A stretch of DNA of 64,000 bases, from assembly GCF_016756495.1 (NCBI RefSeq), contig NZ_AP023243.1, positions 5,460,501-5,524,500 on the forward strand, written 5' to 3'. Shown one piece after another: positions 55,295-63,223 of this stretch. Position 1 is the first letter of the stretch, and each line of letters starts with the position of its first letter. The notes beneath the pieces were generated by a model. It was not told where the DNA came from. It did no database searches and saw only the letters and a list, made by a program, of their open reading frames with translations. The DNA is from Mesorhizobium sp. 113-3-3. Lineage in GTDB: Bacteria; Pseudomonadota; Alphaproteobacteria; Rhizobiales; Rhizobiaceae. The position numbers and the translations under genes are program-made.

Positions 55295-56086
55295 TCACTC
55301 GCCGCGCATCGTCGCCTGGAAGGTCGGCAGGTGTTTCTTCTGCGCTTCCAGCATGCGTTCGCGGTAGACGCCGTAGATGACGTCGGTGTCGTGCAGGGTC
55401 ACACCGGCGATGGTCGGCGAGGCGAAGACCGGCAGCTCGATGCCGCGCTTGGCGAGCTGCTCGGCGGTGCGGGCGATCAGTTCATGCGCCAGGATCATGG
55501 CGAGCACGGTCGACGAGCCGGAGACCGGCCGGCTCCAGCCTTCGACAGGGACAATCGCGTCCTCGATCGGCGAGCAGGTGTCGATGACGAGGTCCGCGGC
55601 ATCGGCCAGCCGCTTGCCGGAAGAGTGCGTCGCGGGTTTGTCCAAATTGTTCTTGCTGGTCACCGCGACGACGAAGATGCCGCGTTTCTTGGCATAGAGC
55701 GCGGTGTCGATGCCGGAGGAATTGCGGCCGCTGTGACCGAAGATGATGATCGAGTCGCCCTTGTTGAGCGGCTGGTGGTCGAGGAATTTCTCGGCGTATT
55801 TTTCCGTCCGCTCCAGCCACAAGAGTTCGCGCACGCCGCCGGCGCCGAGCACGTTGTGCCACATGACGCGCGGGTCGGTCAGCGGGTTGAAACCGACATA
55901 GCTGCCATAGCGCGGGAACACTTCCTGCACCGGCAGCACCGAATGGCCCGACCCGTAGAGATGGACCAGCCCGCCGCCTTCGAGCGAGTCGGCAAAGCGG
56001 CTGGCGGCCTGGCCGAAGGCCTCTTCATTGGCTTTCGCCGCCTGGTCGATGAGGGCGGAGAGACGGTGGATGTAGAGATCGGACAC
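55295..56086 (-). CDS. SIS-domain sugar isomerase-like protein (UPF0309 type)
   Basis: 263 aa with one SIS (sugar isomerase) fold: HLYGSGHSVLPVQEVFPRYG and IIFGHSGRNSSGIDTALYAK. Proteins of this group bind amino-sugar or sugar phosphates. Last gene of an operon with a ROK kinase and a PIG-L deacetylase, consistent with a role as isomerase or deaminase for a phosphorylated amino sugar. Function inferred from fold and neighbours. Confidence 0.85.
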   Translation of the reverse strand: MSDLYIHRLSALIDQAAKANEEAFGQAASRFADSLEGGGLVHLYGSGHSVLPVQEVFPRYGSYVGFNPLTDPRVMWHNVLGAGGVRELLWLERTEKYAEKFLDHQPLNKGDSIIIFGHSGRNSSGIDTALYAKKRGIFVVAVTSKNNLDKPATHSSGKRLADAADLVIDTCSPIEDAIVPVEGWSRPVSGSSTVLAMILAHELIARTAEQLAKRGIELPVFASPTIAGVTLHDTDVIYGVYRERMLEAQKKHLPTFQATMRGE

Positions 56087-56121
56087 TTGGGTACTCCTGT
56101 TATGTGTCGGCTTGGAAAGGA

Positions 56122-56892
56122 TCAGCTTCTGGGGGCTGACGGGACGCGCCCGGCGCGCAGCGTCGAACGGATTTCGTAGCGGTCGCCCCGCATGATCGAG
56201 ACGGTGAATTCGAACGGACCGCGCTCGTCGGTGGTGATGCGCTCGACGACGAAGGCAGGGCTGCCCACGGGCAGGTCGAGCAGTTCGGCGTCCGCCGCGC
56301 CGACCGCGCCGACGCGGTAATTCTCGCGCGCGGCCACCGGCACGATGCCGTAGTGGCGCTCCAGCGCCTCGTAGAGCGAACCCTGCAGCAGGCCGGCGTC
56401 GAGGAAGCCCGGCACGCGCACGGCCGACAGCTGTGCCGTCTGGATGCCGATCGGTTCGTTGTTGCCGAGCCTCAGCCGCCGGATGCGCACCACCGGATCG
56501 CCTTCCTCGATCTCCAGCGCGCCGGCGGCGGCGGCATTGGCCGTGGTCAGGCTGCAGTCGAGCAGGCGTGAGCCGGCGACCACGCCCATATTGCCCATCT
56601 CCTGGGTGAAGCTGGTCAGTTCACGGGTGCCGGCGACCAGCGTGGTCGAGCGCACGAAGGTGCCACGGCCATGTTCGCGCCGCAGCAGCCCGGCCTCCTC
56701 GAGATTACGCAGAGCATGGCGCAAGGTGATGCGGCTCACCCCGAACAAAGCGCACAGCCTGTCCTCGGCCGGGATCTGGTCGCCCGTCGCCCATTCGCCG
56801 CTCTTGACGATGGCGCGGATCGCTTCCTCGACCTGATACCAGAGCGGCTCCGGCCTCCTGCGGTCCGGCTGCTGAAAGCTCGCTTCGCTCAT
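56122..56892 (-). CDS. GntR-family regulator (HutC/UTRA type)
   Basis: Regulator of 256 aa. Winged helix at about residues 17-82 (AEDRLCALFGVSRITLRHAL; REHGRGTFV), then a UTRA ligand domain (NEPIGIQTAQLSAVRVPGFL; FVVERITTDERGPFEFTVSI). This subclass includes NagR and other amino-sugar-phosphate sensors. The ATG at 56892 overlaps the kinase stop (ATGA). Probably controls its own operon. Confidence 0.9.
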   Translation of the reverse strand: MSEASFQQPDRRRPEPLWYQVEEAIRAIVKSGEWATGDQIPAEDRLCALFGVSRITLRHALRNLEEAGLLRREHGRGTFVRSTTLVAGTRELTSFTQEMGNMGVVAGSRLLDCSLTTANAAAAGALEIEEGDPVVRIRRLRLGNNEPIGIQTAQLSAVRVPGFLDAGLLQGSLYEALERHYGIVPVAARENYRVGAVGAADAELLDLPVGSPAFVVERITTDERGPFEFTVSIMRGDRYEIRSTLRAGRVPSAPRS

Positions 56893-57764
56893 CGCACCTG
56901 CCTCCACCCTCCCCCCACGCGGCCGGCCAGCGCCGCGCCGACTAGTCCCGCCCCCGGACCGAACTGGCCGGGCTGGATCTCGATGCCACGCAAATGCCCA
57001 GGCAACTGACGGCGCAGTGCCGCCAGCATCGGCGGCCGCATCACGTCCAGCGCCTCGGCCAGCCCGCCCGAAATCAGCACCGCCTGCGGGTCGAGCAGCG
57101 CCACCGTGCCGGCAAGCGCCGTGCCGAGCTGACGCGCCGGCACTTCAAGCAAGGTCTGCGCGGCCAGTTCACCGGCGCGGGCAGCGGCGATAAGCTGCCG
57201 GCTGTCGGCAAGCCCGATCTGGCCGGCAAGCGCATCGAGCGCCCGGCCGGAAGCGACGCGTTCCAGCCAGCCGCTGCGCTCCCCACCATGGTCCTTGATG
57301 TCGGCGCAGGCCCAGCCGAACGAGCAGGCGCCGCCATGCGCACCGGCAACGATGCCGCCATTGGCCAGCACCGCCGAGCCGATGCCGGTGCCGATCGCCA
57401 GCAGGATGGCGTCCGACATGCCCTTGGCGCTGCCTTCAACAGCTTCAGCCAGCAACGCGATCTGCGCGTCATTGCCAAGCGCGATGCGCAGGTCCGGAAA
57501 CAGCGCCTGGAGATCGACGCCATCGAGAAATGGCAGGTTCGGAATCCAGCGGCAGACCGAGCCCTCGACCAGCCCCGGCACGGCGATGCCAAGCGCCTCG
57601 ACCGAGCCGGCTTCCGCGCACAGTGCGTTGATGCGGGCGACAAAAGCGTCGAGGCTTGCCGGTGCCGGCTCGCGGCTCAGCACCTTCAACGCGCCGATGT
57701 CGCCGGTCGAGATGGCGGCGCGCAGATTGGTGCCGCCGAGATCGATGGCCAGAACGCGCGTCAT
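56889..57764 (-). CDS. ROK-family kinase without the zinc motif
   Basis: Sugar kinase of 291 aa. ATP motif LAIDLGGTNLRAAI, second loop AIGTGIGSAVLANGG, and a third region VLISGGLAEAL. The usual ROK zinc motif CxCGxxGC and the GH histidine are missing: the position reads GGACSFGWACADIKDHGG. It groups with GlcNAc- or glucosamine-type kinases by context (PIG-L deacetylase, SIS protein, GntR). Overlaps both neighbours by 4 bases. Confidence 0.85.
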   Translation of the reverse strand: MTRVLAIDLGGTNLRAAISTGDIGALKVLSREPAPASLDAFVARINALCAEAGSVEALGIAVPGLVEGSVCRWIPNLPFLDGVDLQALFPDLRIALGNDAQIALLAEAVEGSAKGMSDAILLAIGTGIGSAVLANGGIVAGAHGGACSFGWACADIKDHGGERSGWLERVASGRALDALAGQIGLADSRQLIAAARAGELAAQTLLEVPARQLGTALAGTVALLDPQAVLISGGLAEALDVMRPPMLAALRRQLPGHLRGIEIQPGQFGPGAGLVGAALAGRVGGGWRQVR

Positions 57765-58501
57765 CGGGCTGACCCTTTGCCGAAGGGTGGCGAAAACAGG
57801 CCGCTGCCGGCATTCCAGGAATGCGAGGCGGCAGCGAAAGCCTGGGCGTGGCGCGTGCCGCGCAGGCAGCCGCGCAGCCGGTAGAGCGCGCTGTAATAGT
57901 CGACATAGGGAAAGCTGCTCAGGCCTCGAGCCAGCTCGTATTCCTTGACCGCCTCGCTCCAGGCCTCGAAACCGTCGCTGACATCGACAAGATGTTCCGG
58001 GCGGAAGCCTTCATCGTCCTCCCAGTTCTCGCCGAACAAAAGCAGTTGGGGCGTGTGTGCGGCATGGTCGCTGGCAATGGTCGGCAGGGCGGCGAAGAAG
58101 ATGCCGGTTTGTGTGAGATGCGCGGCGGCACGATGATCCTTGTGCCAGCTGCCGTGCCAATGGGTGATGACGATCTCGGGCTTCAGCTCGCGAATGACGT
58201 CGCAGACTTCGAGCGCCGTCTCATCGTTGGAAGGCAGGAAGGCATCGCGCAGGCCAAGGCTGCGCGAGGTGACGCCGAGCCGCGCGGCCGCCCTGCCCGC
58301 TTCCTCCTCCTTTTGCACGCAATAGTGCTGGGGGATCAGGCAGGGGTGGCCCTGTTCGCCCATGGTCAGGTGCAGGAAGGTCACCGTGGCCCCGCGCTTG
58401 ACGGCGGCGGCGGCCAGCGGCCCGGCGATCACCTCGGCATCGAAGGCGTGTGCGCCGACCACCAGGATGGAGCGCGCGGCGTAGATCCTGTCCTCGATCA
58501 T
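57761..58501 (-). CDS. PIG-L/LmbE-family deacetylase-like protein
   Basis: 246 aa with the PIG-L fold. The first zinc motif, normally AHPDDE, reads AHAFDAE: the zinc-binding His and Asp keep their spacing, but the catalytic Asp between them is Phe. The second motif is intact (HGSWHKDHRAAA). Members remove N-acetyl groups from GlcNAc-type sugars. Located between an importer and a kinase, it would deacetylate an imported amino sugar, if it is still active. Confidence 0.83.
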   Translation of the reverse strand: MIEDRIYAARSILVVGAHAFDAEVIAGPLAAAAVKRGATVTFLHLTMGEQGHPCLIPQHYCVQKEEEAGRAAARLGVTSRSLGLRDAFLPSNDETALEVCDVIRELKPEIVITHWHGSWHKDHRAAAHLTQTGIFFAALPTIASDHAAHTPQLLLFGENWEDDEGFRPEHLVDVSDGFEAWSEAVKEYELARGLSSFPYVDYYSALYRLRGCLRGTRHAQAFAAASHSWNAGSGLFSPPFGKGSAR

Positions 58502-59355
58502 TTCATGCCTCCCCCGGCGCCGACGCCTTCGCGAATCTGGCGCGCCAGCAGACAATACATGATCAGGATGGGCGCCATGGAGATCGCCAGCGAGGCGAAC
58601 ACCAGGCCCCAATCGGTACGGAACTGGCCGACGAAGACGCTGATTGCCAGCGGCACGGTCTTGTAGCGGTCGTCGAAGATGAAGATCAGCGGGAAGAAGA
58701 AATCGTTCCACACGGCGATTGCCGTGAAGATGGCGACGATCGACACCGCCGGCTTCACCATCGGCAGGATGATCTGGAACAGGATGCGGACCTCGCCGGC
58801 GCCGTCCATACGCGCCGCCTCGTCGAGTTCGGAGGGCAGGACGCGCATGAAATTGGCGAAGATGAAGACGGCAAAGGGAATGCGGATCGCCGAATAGACC
58901 AGGATCAGTCCGGTCAGTGAATCCAAAAGCCCGAAATTGCGCATCAGCGTGAACAGTTCGACCGAGGCCAGCCGGATCGGCAGCATGATACCGGACAGGA
59001 ACAGGCCGAGCATGACAGCATTCCAGCCGAGCCGGTAGCGGCTGAGCGGATAGGCAGCCATCGCCGAGACGACGATGGTGAGGATGACCGCGCCGCCGGT
59101 TACGATCAGGCTGTTGATGAAATTGTGGCCAAGATCGGCGCGCGTCCAGGCGTTGACGAAATTGTCGAGAGCCCAGCTCTGCGGCAGGCCAAGCCGGTTG
59201 TCGTAGATCTCCGCCGTGGTCTTGAAGCAGGAGACAACGAGGATATAGAGCGGCAAAAGCACGGCGGCCGTCCACACGGCGAGCACCGTCCAGCCCGGCA
59301 GCCGCGCCAGCTGCCGCGAGATCACAGGCCCGCCTGAAATCGCCAGTGCGCTCAT
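58498..59355 (-). CDS. ABC carbohydrate transporter permease, MalG type
   Basis: Inner-membrane permease of 285 aa; first helix TVLAVWTAAVLLPLYILVVS, coupling loop ELDEAARMDGAGEVRILFQI. Stop overlaps the start of the PIG-L gene, start overlaps the stop of the partner permease (both 4 bases). Confidence 0.9.
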   Translation of the reverse strand: MSALAISGGPVISRQLARLPGWTVLAVWTAAVLLPLYILVVSCFKTTAEIYDNRLGLPQSWALDNFVNAWTRADLGHNFINSLIVTGGAVILTIVVSAMAAYPLSRYRLGWNAVMLGLFLSGIMLPIRLASVELFTLMRNFGLLDSLTGLILVYSAIRIPFAVFIFANFMRVLPSELDEAARMDGAGEVRILFQIILPMVKPAVSIVAIFTAIAVWNDFFFPLIFIFDDRYKTVPLAISVFVGQFRTDWGLVFASLAISMAPILIMYCLLARQIREGVGAGGGMK

Positions 59356-60284
59356 AACTGCACCGTGTGGCGGTCAAAGAAGCGCAGCATCAGCAGCGTG
59401 CCGGTGCTGAGGATCAGGAACAGCATGGTGCCGAGCGCCAGCGCCAGCCCGATATCGGTGATGCCGACAGCGCCTTCCGCGCCGAAGGCCAGCCGGTAGA
59501 AATAGGTCACCAGCGTGTCGGTCGAATAGCTCGGATTGCCCTGCACGCCCTGCATCACATAGACGATGTCGAACTGGTTGAAGGTGTTGATGAAGGACAA
59601 AGTCGTCAGCGTGCCCAGCGCCGGCATCAGAAGGGGCAACGCGATCGAGAACAGCATGCGCGCATTGCCGGCGCCGTCGAGTTTCGCCGCCTCGAAGATC
59701 TGGCCGGATATTTGCCTGAGACCCGCAGTGTAGATCAGCACCGGCAGGCCCATCCAGTTCCAGGCATCGACGGCGATCAGCATGCCAAGTGCGGTATGGC
59801 TGTTGCCGAGTACGGTGAGACTGCCCTGGTGCAGGCCGAGCCCGTTGAACGCCCATTCGACGACGCCGCCCGGCGCCAAAAGCAGCCGCCACAGCGCGCC
59901 GACGATGACCGGGCTCAGCACCGCCGGGAAGAAAAACACCGACTGGAAGAAGGCGGCCCCCCGGTCGCGCAGGAACAGCAGCCAGGCGAACAAAAGCCCG
60001 ATGCCGTTCTGGAAGACCATGATGCCGAAGAACCAGGCGGTGTTGTGCCACAGCGCGCCGTAGAGCCGCGCGCCGCTCGGGAAAACAAACAGCCGCGAAA
60101 AATTCGACAGGCCGGCGAATTCGACCATGCGCAGCCCCTTCCAGACGAAGAAGCTGCCCCACAACGACATCGCCAGGGGATAGAGAACGAACAGGGCGTA
60201 GACCGCCAGCGCCGGCAGGATGAACAGCACGGCCATGCGCTGCTGCGTGCGCTTCAGGCTGCTTGTGCGGCGAAGGTTGCTCAT
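59352..60284 (-). CDS. ABC carbohydrate transporter permease, MalF type
   Basis: Inner-membrane permease of 310 aa; basic N-terminus RRTSSLKRTQQR, first helix MAVLFILPALAVYALFVLYP, coupling loop QIFEAAKLDGAGNARMLFSI. Start ATG at 60284. No ATPase gene is found in this operon. Confidence 0.9.
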   Translation of the reverse strand: MSNLRRTSSLKRTQQRMAVLFILPALAVYALFVLYPLAMSLWGSFFVWKGLRMVEFAGLSNFSRLFVFPSGARLYGALWHNTAWFFGIMVFQNGIGLLFAWLLFLRDRGAAFFQSVFFFPAVLSPVIVGALWRLLLAPGGVVEWAFNGLGLHQGSLTVLGNSHTALGMLIAVDAWNWMGLPVLIYTAGLRQISGQIFEAAKLDGAGNARMLFSIALPLLMPALGTLTTLSFINTFNQFDIVYVMQGVQGNPSYSTDTLVTYFYRLAFGAEGAVGITDIGLALALGTMLFLILSTGTLLMLRFFDRHTVQL

Positions 60285-60305
60285 GCGCTGTTTGTGCCCG
60301 GTGAG

Positions 60306-60330
60306 AGGCCGGCCGCGATGCGGCCGGCCT
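60306..60330 (-). other. Hairpin between binding-protein and permease genes
   Basis: Perfect 11-bp stem AGGCCGGCCGC / GCGGCCGGCCT with a 3-base loop, filling the 52-base gap after the binding-protein stop. Third example of this arrangement in the window. Confidence 0.65.
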
Positions 60331-60336
60331 GGCTCC

Positions 60337-61608
60337 TTACTGTTTCGGCTTGAACCAGGTGGCGACGGCGGCCTGCATGTCTGCCGCCAGCTTCTCCGGC
60401 GCGATGTTGCCTTCGACCATGTCGATGATCTCCGACTGCAGCACGGAGGATGCCGTCGGCGACTGCCAGCGGAAGCCGACCAGCGTCAGATAGGGCGTCG
60501 AATTCTTCGACATCGCCATCATCTGAGCCAGCACCGGATCCTTGACCGTGACATCGGCGCGGGCCGGCGGCCAGCCAAGTTCGTCAGCGAACATCTGCGC
60601 GAATTCGGCCGAGGCCATGAAGCCCAGCACCTTGGTCGCGGCTTCCTTGTTCACACTTTCGGAGACGAGCCCGTAGGAGCCGTCTGAAAAAGCCGAGGTG
60701 TAGAGCTTTGCTCCGGCATCGTCGGCCGGGAACGGAAAGATCGAGAATTTCAGCTTGGGGTTCTGCGCCTTAAAGCTGCCGTTCTCGAAAGAGCCGCCGA
60801 GGAACATCGCCGCCTTGCCGCCGATGAATTGCTGCGTGGCGGTGGTGTAGTCGATGCCGGCGAAGCCGTCGGGGAAATAGGGTTTCAAATCGGCGAAGCG
60901 CTTCAGTGCCGCGACATAGCGCGGATCCTCGAAGGTCGCCTTGCCGGTCATCATCTCGTCGTAGAAGTCAGGACCATAGACGGTCGGGCCGATGACACCG
61001 ACGCCGATCTCCAGCTCCCAGGCCGAGCCATTGGCGCCGCCGGTGGCGATCGGGGTGATGCCGGCCGCCTTCAACTTCTCGCAGGCGGCGACGAAATCCT
61101 TGTAGGTCTTGGGGATTTCGATGCCCTGGGCGGCGAAAATATCCTGATTGTAGAAGACGCCCATCATCGGCACCGAATAGGGCACGCCATAGAGCTTGCC
61201 GTCGGTGCGGCCGCGCGCGCCGCCAAGCGCGGCATCCGCCATGTTCTTCAGCTCCGGCACGCTGTCGTCGAGCACGTCGAGATAGCCGGCGTCGACGAAG
61301 GGCTGCAATTCGCCATAGGCCTTAAGCTGGGCGATATCAGGCCCGCGGCCGCCGCGCAGCGCGGTGCTCAGCCGGTTCTGGTAGTCGGCGTCAGGCGTGA
61401 ACTGGATGTTGACCTTGATGCCGGGGTTCTTGGCCTCGAAGGCATCGAAGATGCGGCGCATCGCGGCCTCGTCCTCGGTGCGCCAGCTCCATAGCGTCAC
61501 CGTCCCGTCGGCCTTTGCCGGGAGGGTCGTGAAGACGCCGGCGCAGGCGGCGGCAAGGCCACCAATCAGGCCAAGGGCGGCGCGCCGGTGAAGTGAAAGC
61601 ATGCTCAT
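60337..61608 (-). CDS. ABC carbohydrate substrate-binding protein
   Basis: Periplasmic binding protein of 423 aa (family 1). The signal peptide is roughly residues 1-33, with LHRRAALGLIGGLAAAC resembling a twin-arginine signal; the mature protein begins near DGTVTLWSW. The start at 61608 follows GGAG by 8 bases. First gene of the minus-strand amino-sugar-like operon. Confidence 0.9.
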   Translation of the reverse strand: MSMLSLHRRAALGLIGGLAAACAGVFTTLPAKADGTVTLWSWRTEDEAAMRRIFDAFEAKNPGIKVNIQFTPDADYQNRLSTALRGGRGPDIAQLKAYGELQPFVDAGYLDVLDDSVPELKNMADAALGGARGRTDGKLYGVPYSVPMMGVFYNQDIFAAQGIEIPKTYKDFVAACEKLKAAGITPIATGGANGSAWELEIGVGVIGPTVYGPDFYDEMMTGKATFEDPRYVAALKRFADLKPYFPDGFAGIDYTTATQQFIGGKAAMFLGGSFENGSFKAQNPKLKFSIFPFPADDAGAKLYTSAFSDGSYGLVSESVNKEAATKVLGFMASAEFAQMFADELGWPPARADVTVKDPVLAQMMAMSKNSTPYLTLVGFRWQSPTASSVLQSEIIDMVEGNIAPEKLAADMQAAVATWFKPKQ

Positions 61609-61930
61609 TGCCAGTCTCCCATTGTTTCTGTCCTTGGCGTCTCGCGACATTTCGATGCCGCGAGAGAGTCATTCGCTCGGCCAAGTCATTATAACGACAT
61701 AGCATCATTCGCAAGAGGTCTGGCCGACCTTCGGGATGGCGCTGTCAAGGAATATCTGGCGGCTCGACGCAGACAATATGTTGTTTTTAAAAGATAAAAT
61801 CGTGAGATTCGGTAACGCGAAGAAATCTGAAACCGGTCAACACCAAGCTTTTTCGCCGACAGGCCCTTGCGCCGTTGCCTGAACTTGTCATAACGTCATC
61901 GTGATCGATGGACCGAGGGGAGGATGAGGA
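61609..61930. other. Divergent control region between two binding-protein genes
   Basis: 322 bases without a gene. It holds AT-rich stretches and two imperfect palindromes: GTCATTATAACGAC (about 61686-61699, 12 of 14 symmetric) and ACAATATGTTGT (61773-61784). The first lies just upstream of the minus-strand operon and could be the GntR operator; the second is nearer the centre. Assignment is tentative. Confidence 0.45.
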
Positions 61931-63223
61931 ATGTCGTTTGCCTGGACTTCGAAACTGGCGCTGGCCGCGGGGCTGGCCATCCTGCCCGCCACGGGCTGGG
62001 CGCAATCGGTCAACATCTCCTATCTGACGCACTGGTCGCCGGAGACGGTCGCGCTGCTGGAAGCGGCGGCGAAGGACTATGCCAAGACCAATCCGGACGT
62101 CAGCGTCACCGTGCGCGCCGTTCCCTTCGGCGATCTCCTGACCACGCTGCGCTCGCAAGGCGGCGGCGCGGACGGGCCGACGATCGGCGGCATCTACGAT
62201 CTGTGGCTGCCGGAACTCGCCCGCGACAAGCTGGTCGCGCCCGCTCCCGAAGCGGTGGCCAGCGAGGTCAAGGCCTCATGGCCTGCGGGCGTCACCAGCG
62301 CCGCCTCTGTCGGCGGCACGCTCTACGGCATTCCCAACGAGATCGACGTCTATGCGCTGAACTACAACAAGGCGCTGTTCAAGCAGGCCGGCATCGCCGC
62401 GCCGCCCAAGACCTGGGACGAGTTCAAGGACGCGGCCAAGAAGCTGACCAACAAGGAGGCCGGCCAGCAGGGCTTCGGCATGATCAACAGTTGGGCGGCC
62501 GGTGTCGTCCACCCCTTCGCCTCGCTGCTGGTGTCCAATGGCGGCGATCTCGTCAAGGACGGCAAGCCCGCGCTGGACAGCCCGCAGGCCACGCAGACCT
62601 TCCAGCTCTATGAGGACCTGATCAAGTCGGGTGCCAGCGTGCCGGCCATGGCGACAGCGGATGCCAACACCACCGGCCCGTTCCTGGATAATTTCGTCTC
62701 CGGCAAGACCGGCATGATCATCATGGCCAATTGGTGGGAAAGCGCGCTGAAGACCGGCATGGGCGACAAGTTCGCCGACATCGCCACGGCCCCCATCCCC
62801 GTCGGCCCGAGCGGCGACAAGCCGCATTCGATCTCCTATTCCTGGATGACGGTGGTCAACGCCAATGCCGGTGCTGCCGAGCAGAAGGCGGCGTGGGACT
62901 TCCTCGCCTGGCTGAACAATCCAAAGTCCGGCAAGAACGGCGCCTCGGCGATGTCCGACATCTTGATGTCGATGGGCATCCTGCCCTCGCGCCTGTCCGA
63001 TATCGAGGCGCACAAGGACAAGCTTGGCTCGGAATTCCTCTCCGGCTACGTCAGCGTGCTCACGGATGCCAAGCCGTTCCCGGTGGTGCCGGGCGGGCAG
63101 GAATTCTCGGAATCGCTGCAGCAGACGATCGAGGCGTTGCAGTATGGCCAGGTCTCGGCCAAGGATGCGCAGGCGACGGCGCAGGCCGACGCCACATCGA
63201 TCCTGGAGCGCGCCGCCAAATAA
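61931..63223 (+). CDS. ABC carbohydrate substrate-binding protein
   Basis: Periplasmic binding protein of 430 aa (family 1). The signal peptide is residues 1-24 (LALAAGLAILPATGWA, then QSV). The mature start VNISYLTHWSPE is typical. GGGGAGGATGAGGA lies upstream of the ATG. The stop overlaps the next permease start (TAATG). Supplies a second importer unrelated to the divergent one. Confidence 0.92.
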   Translation: MSFAWTSKLALAAGLAILPATGWAQSVNISYLTHWSPETVALLEAAAKDYAKTNPDVSVTVRAVPFGDLLTTLRSQGGGADGPTIGGIYDLWLPELARDKLVAPAPEAVASEVKASWPAGVTSAASVGGTLYGIPNEIDVYALNYNKALFKQAGIAAPPKTWDEFKDAAKKLTNKEAGQQGFGMINSWAAGVVHPFASLLVSNGGDLVKDGKPALDSPQATQTFQLYEDLIKSGASVPAMATADANTTGPFLDNFVSGKTGMIIMANWWESALKTGMGDKFADIATAPIPVGPSGDKPHSISYSWMTVVNANAGAAEQKAAWDFLAWLNNPKSGKNGASAMSDILMSMGILPSRLSDIEAHKDKLGSEFLSGYVSVLTDAKPFPVVPGGQEFSESLQQTIEALQYGQVSAKDAQATAQADATSILERAAK

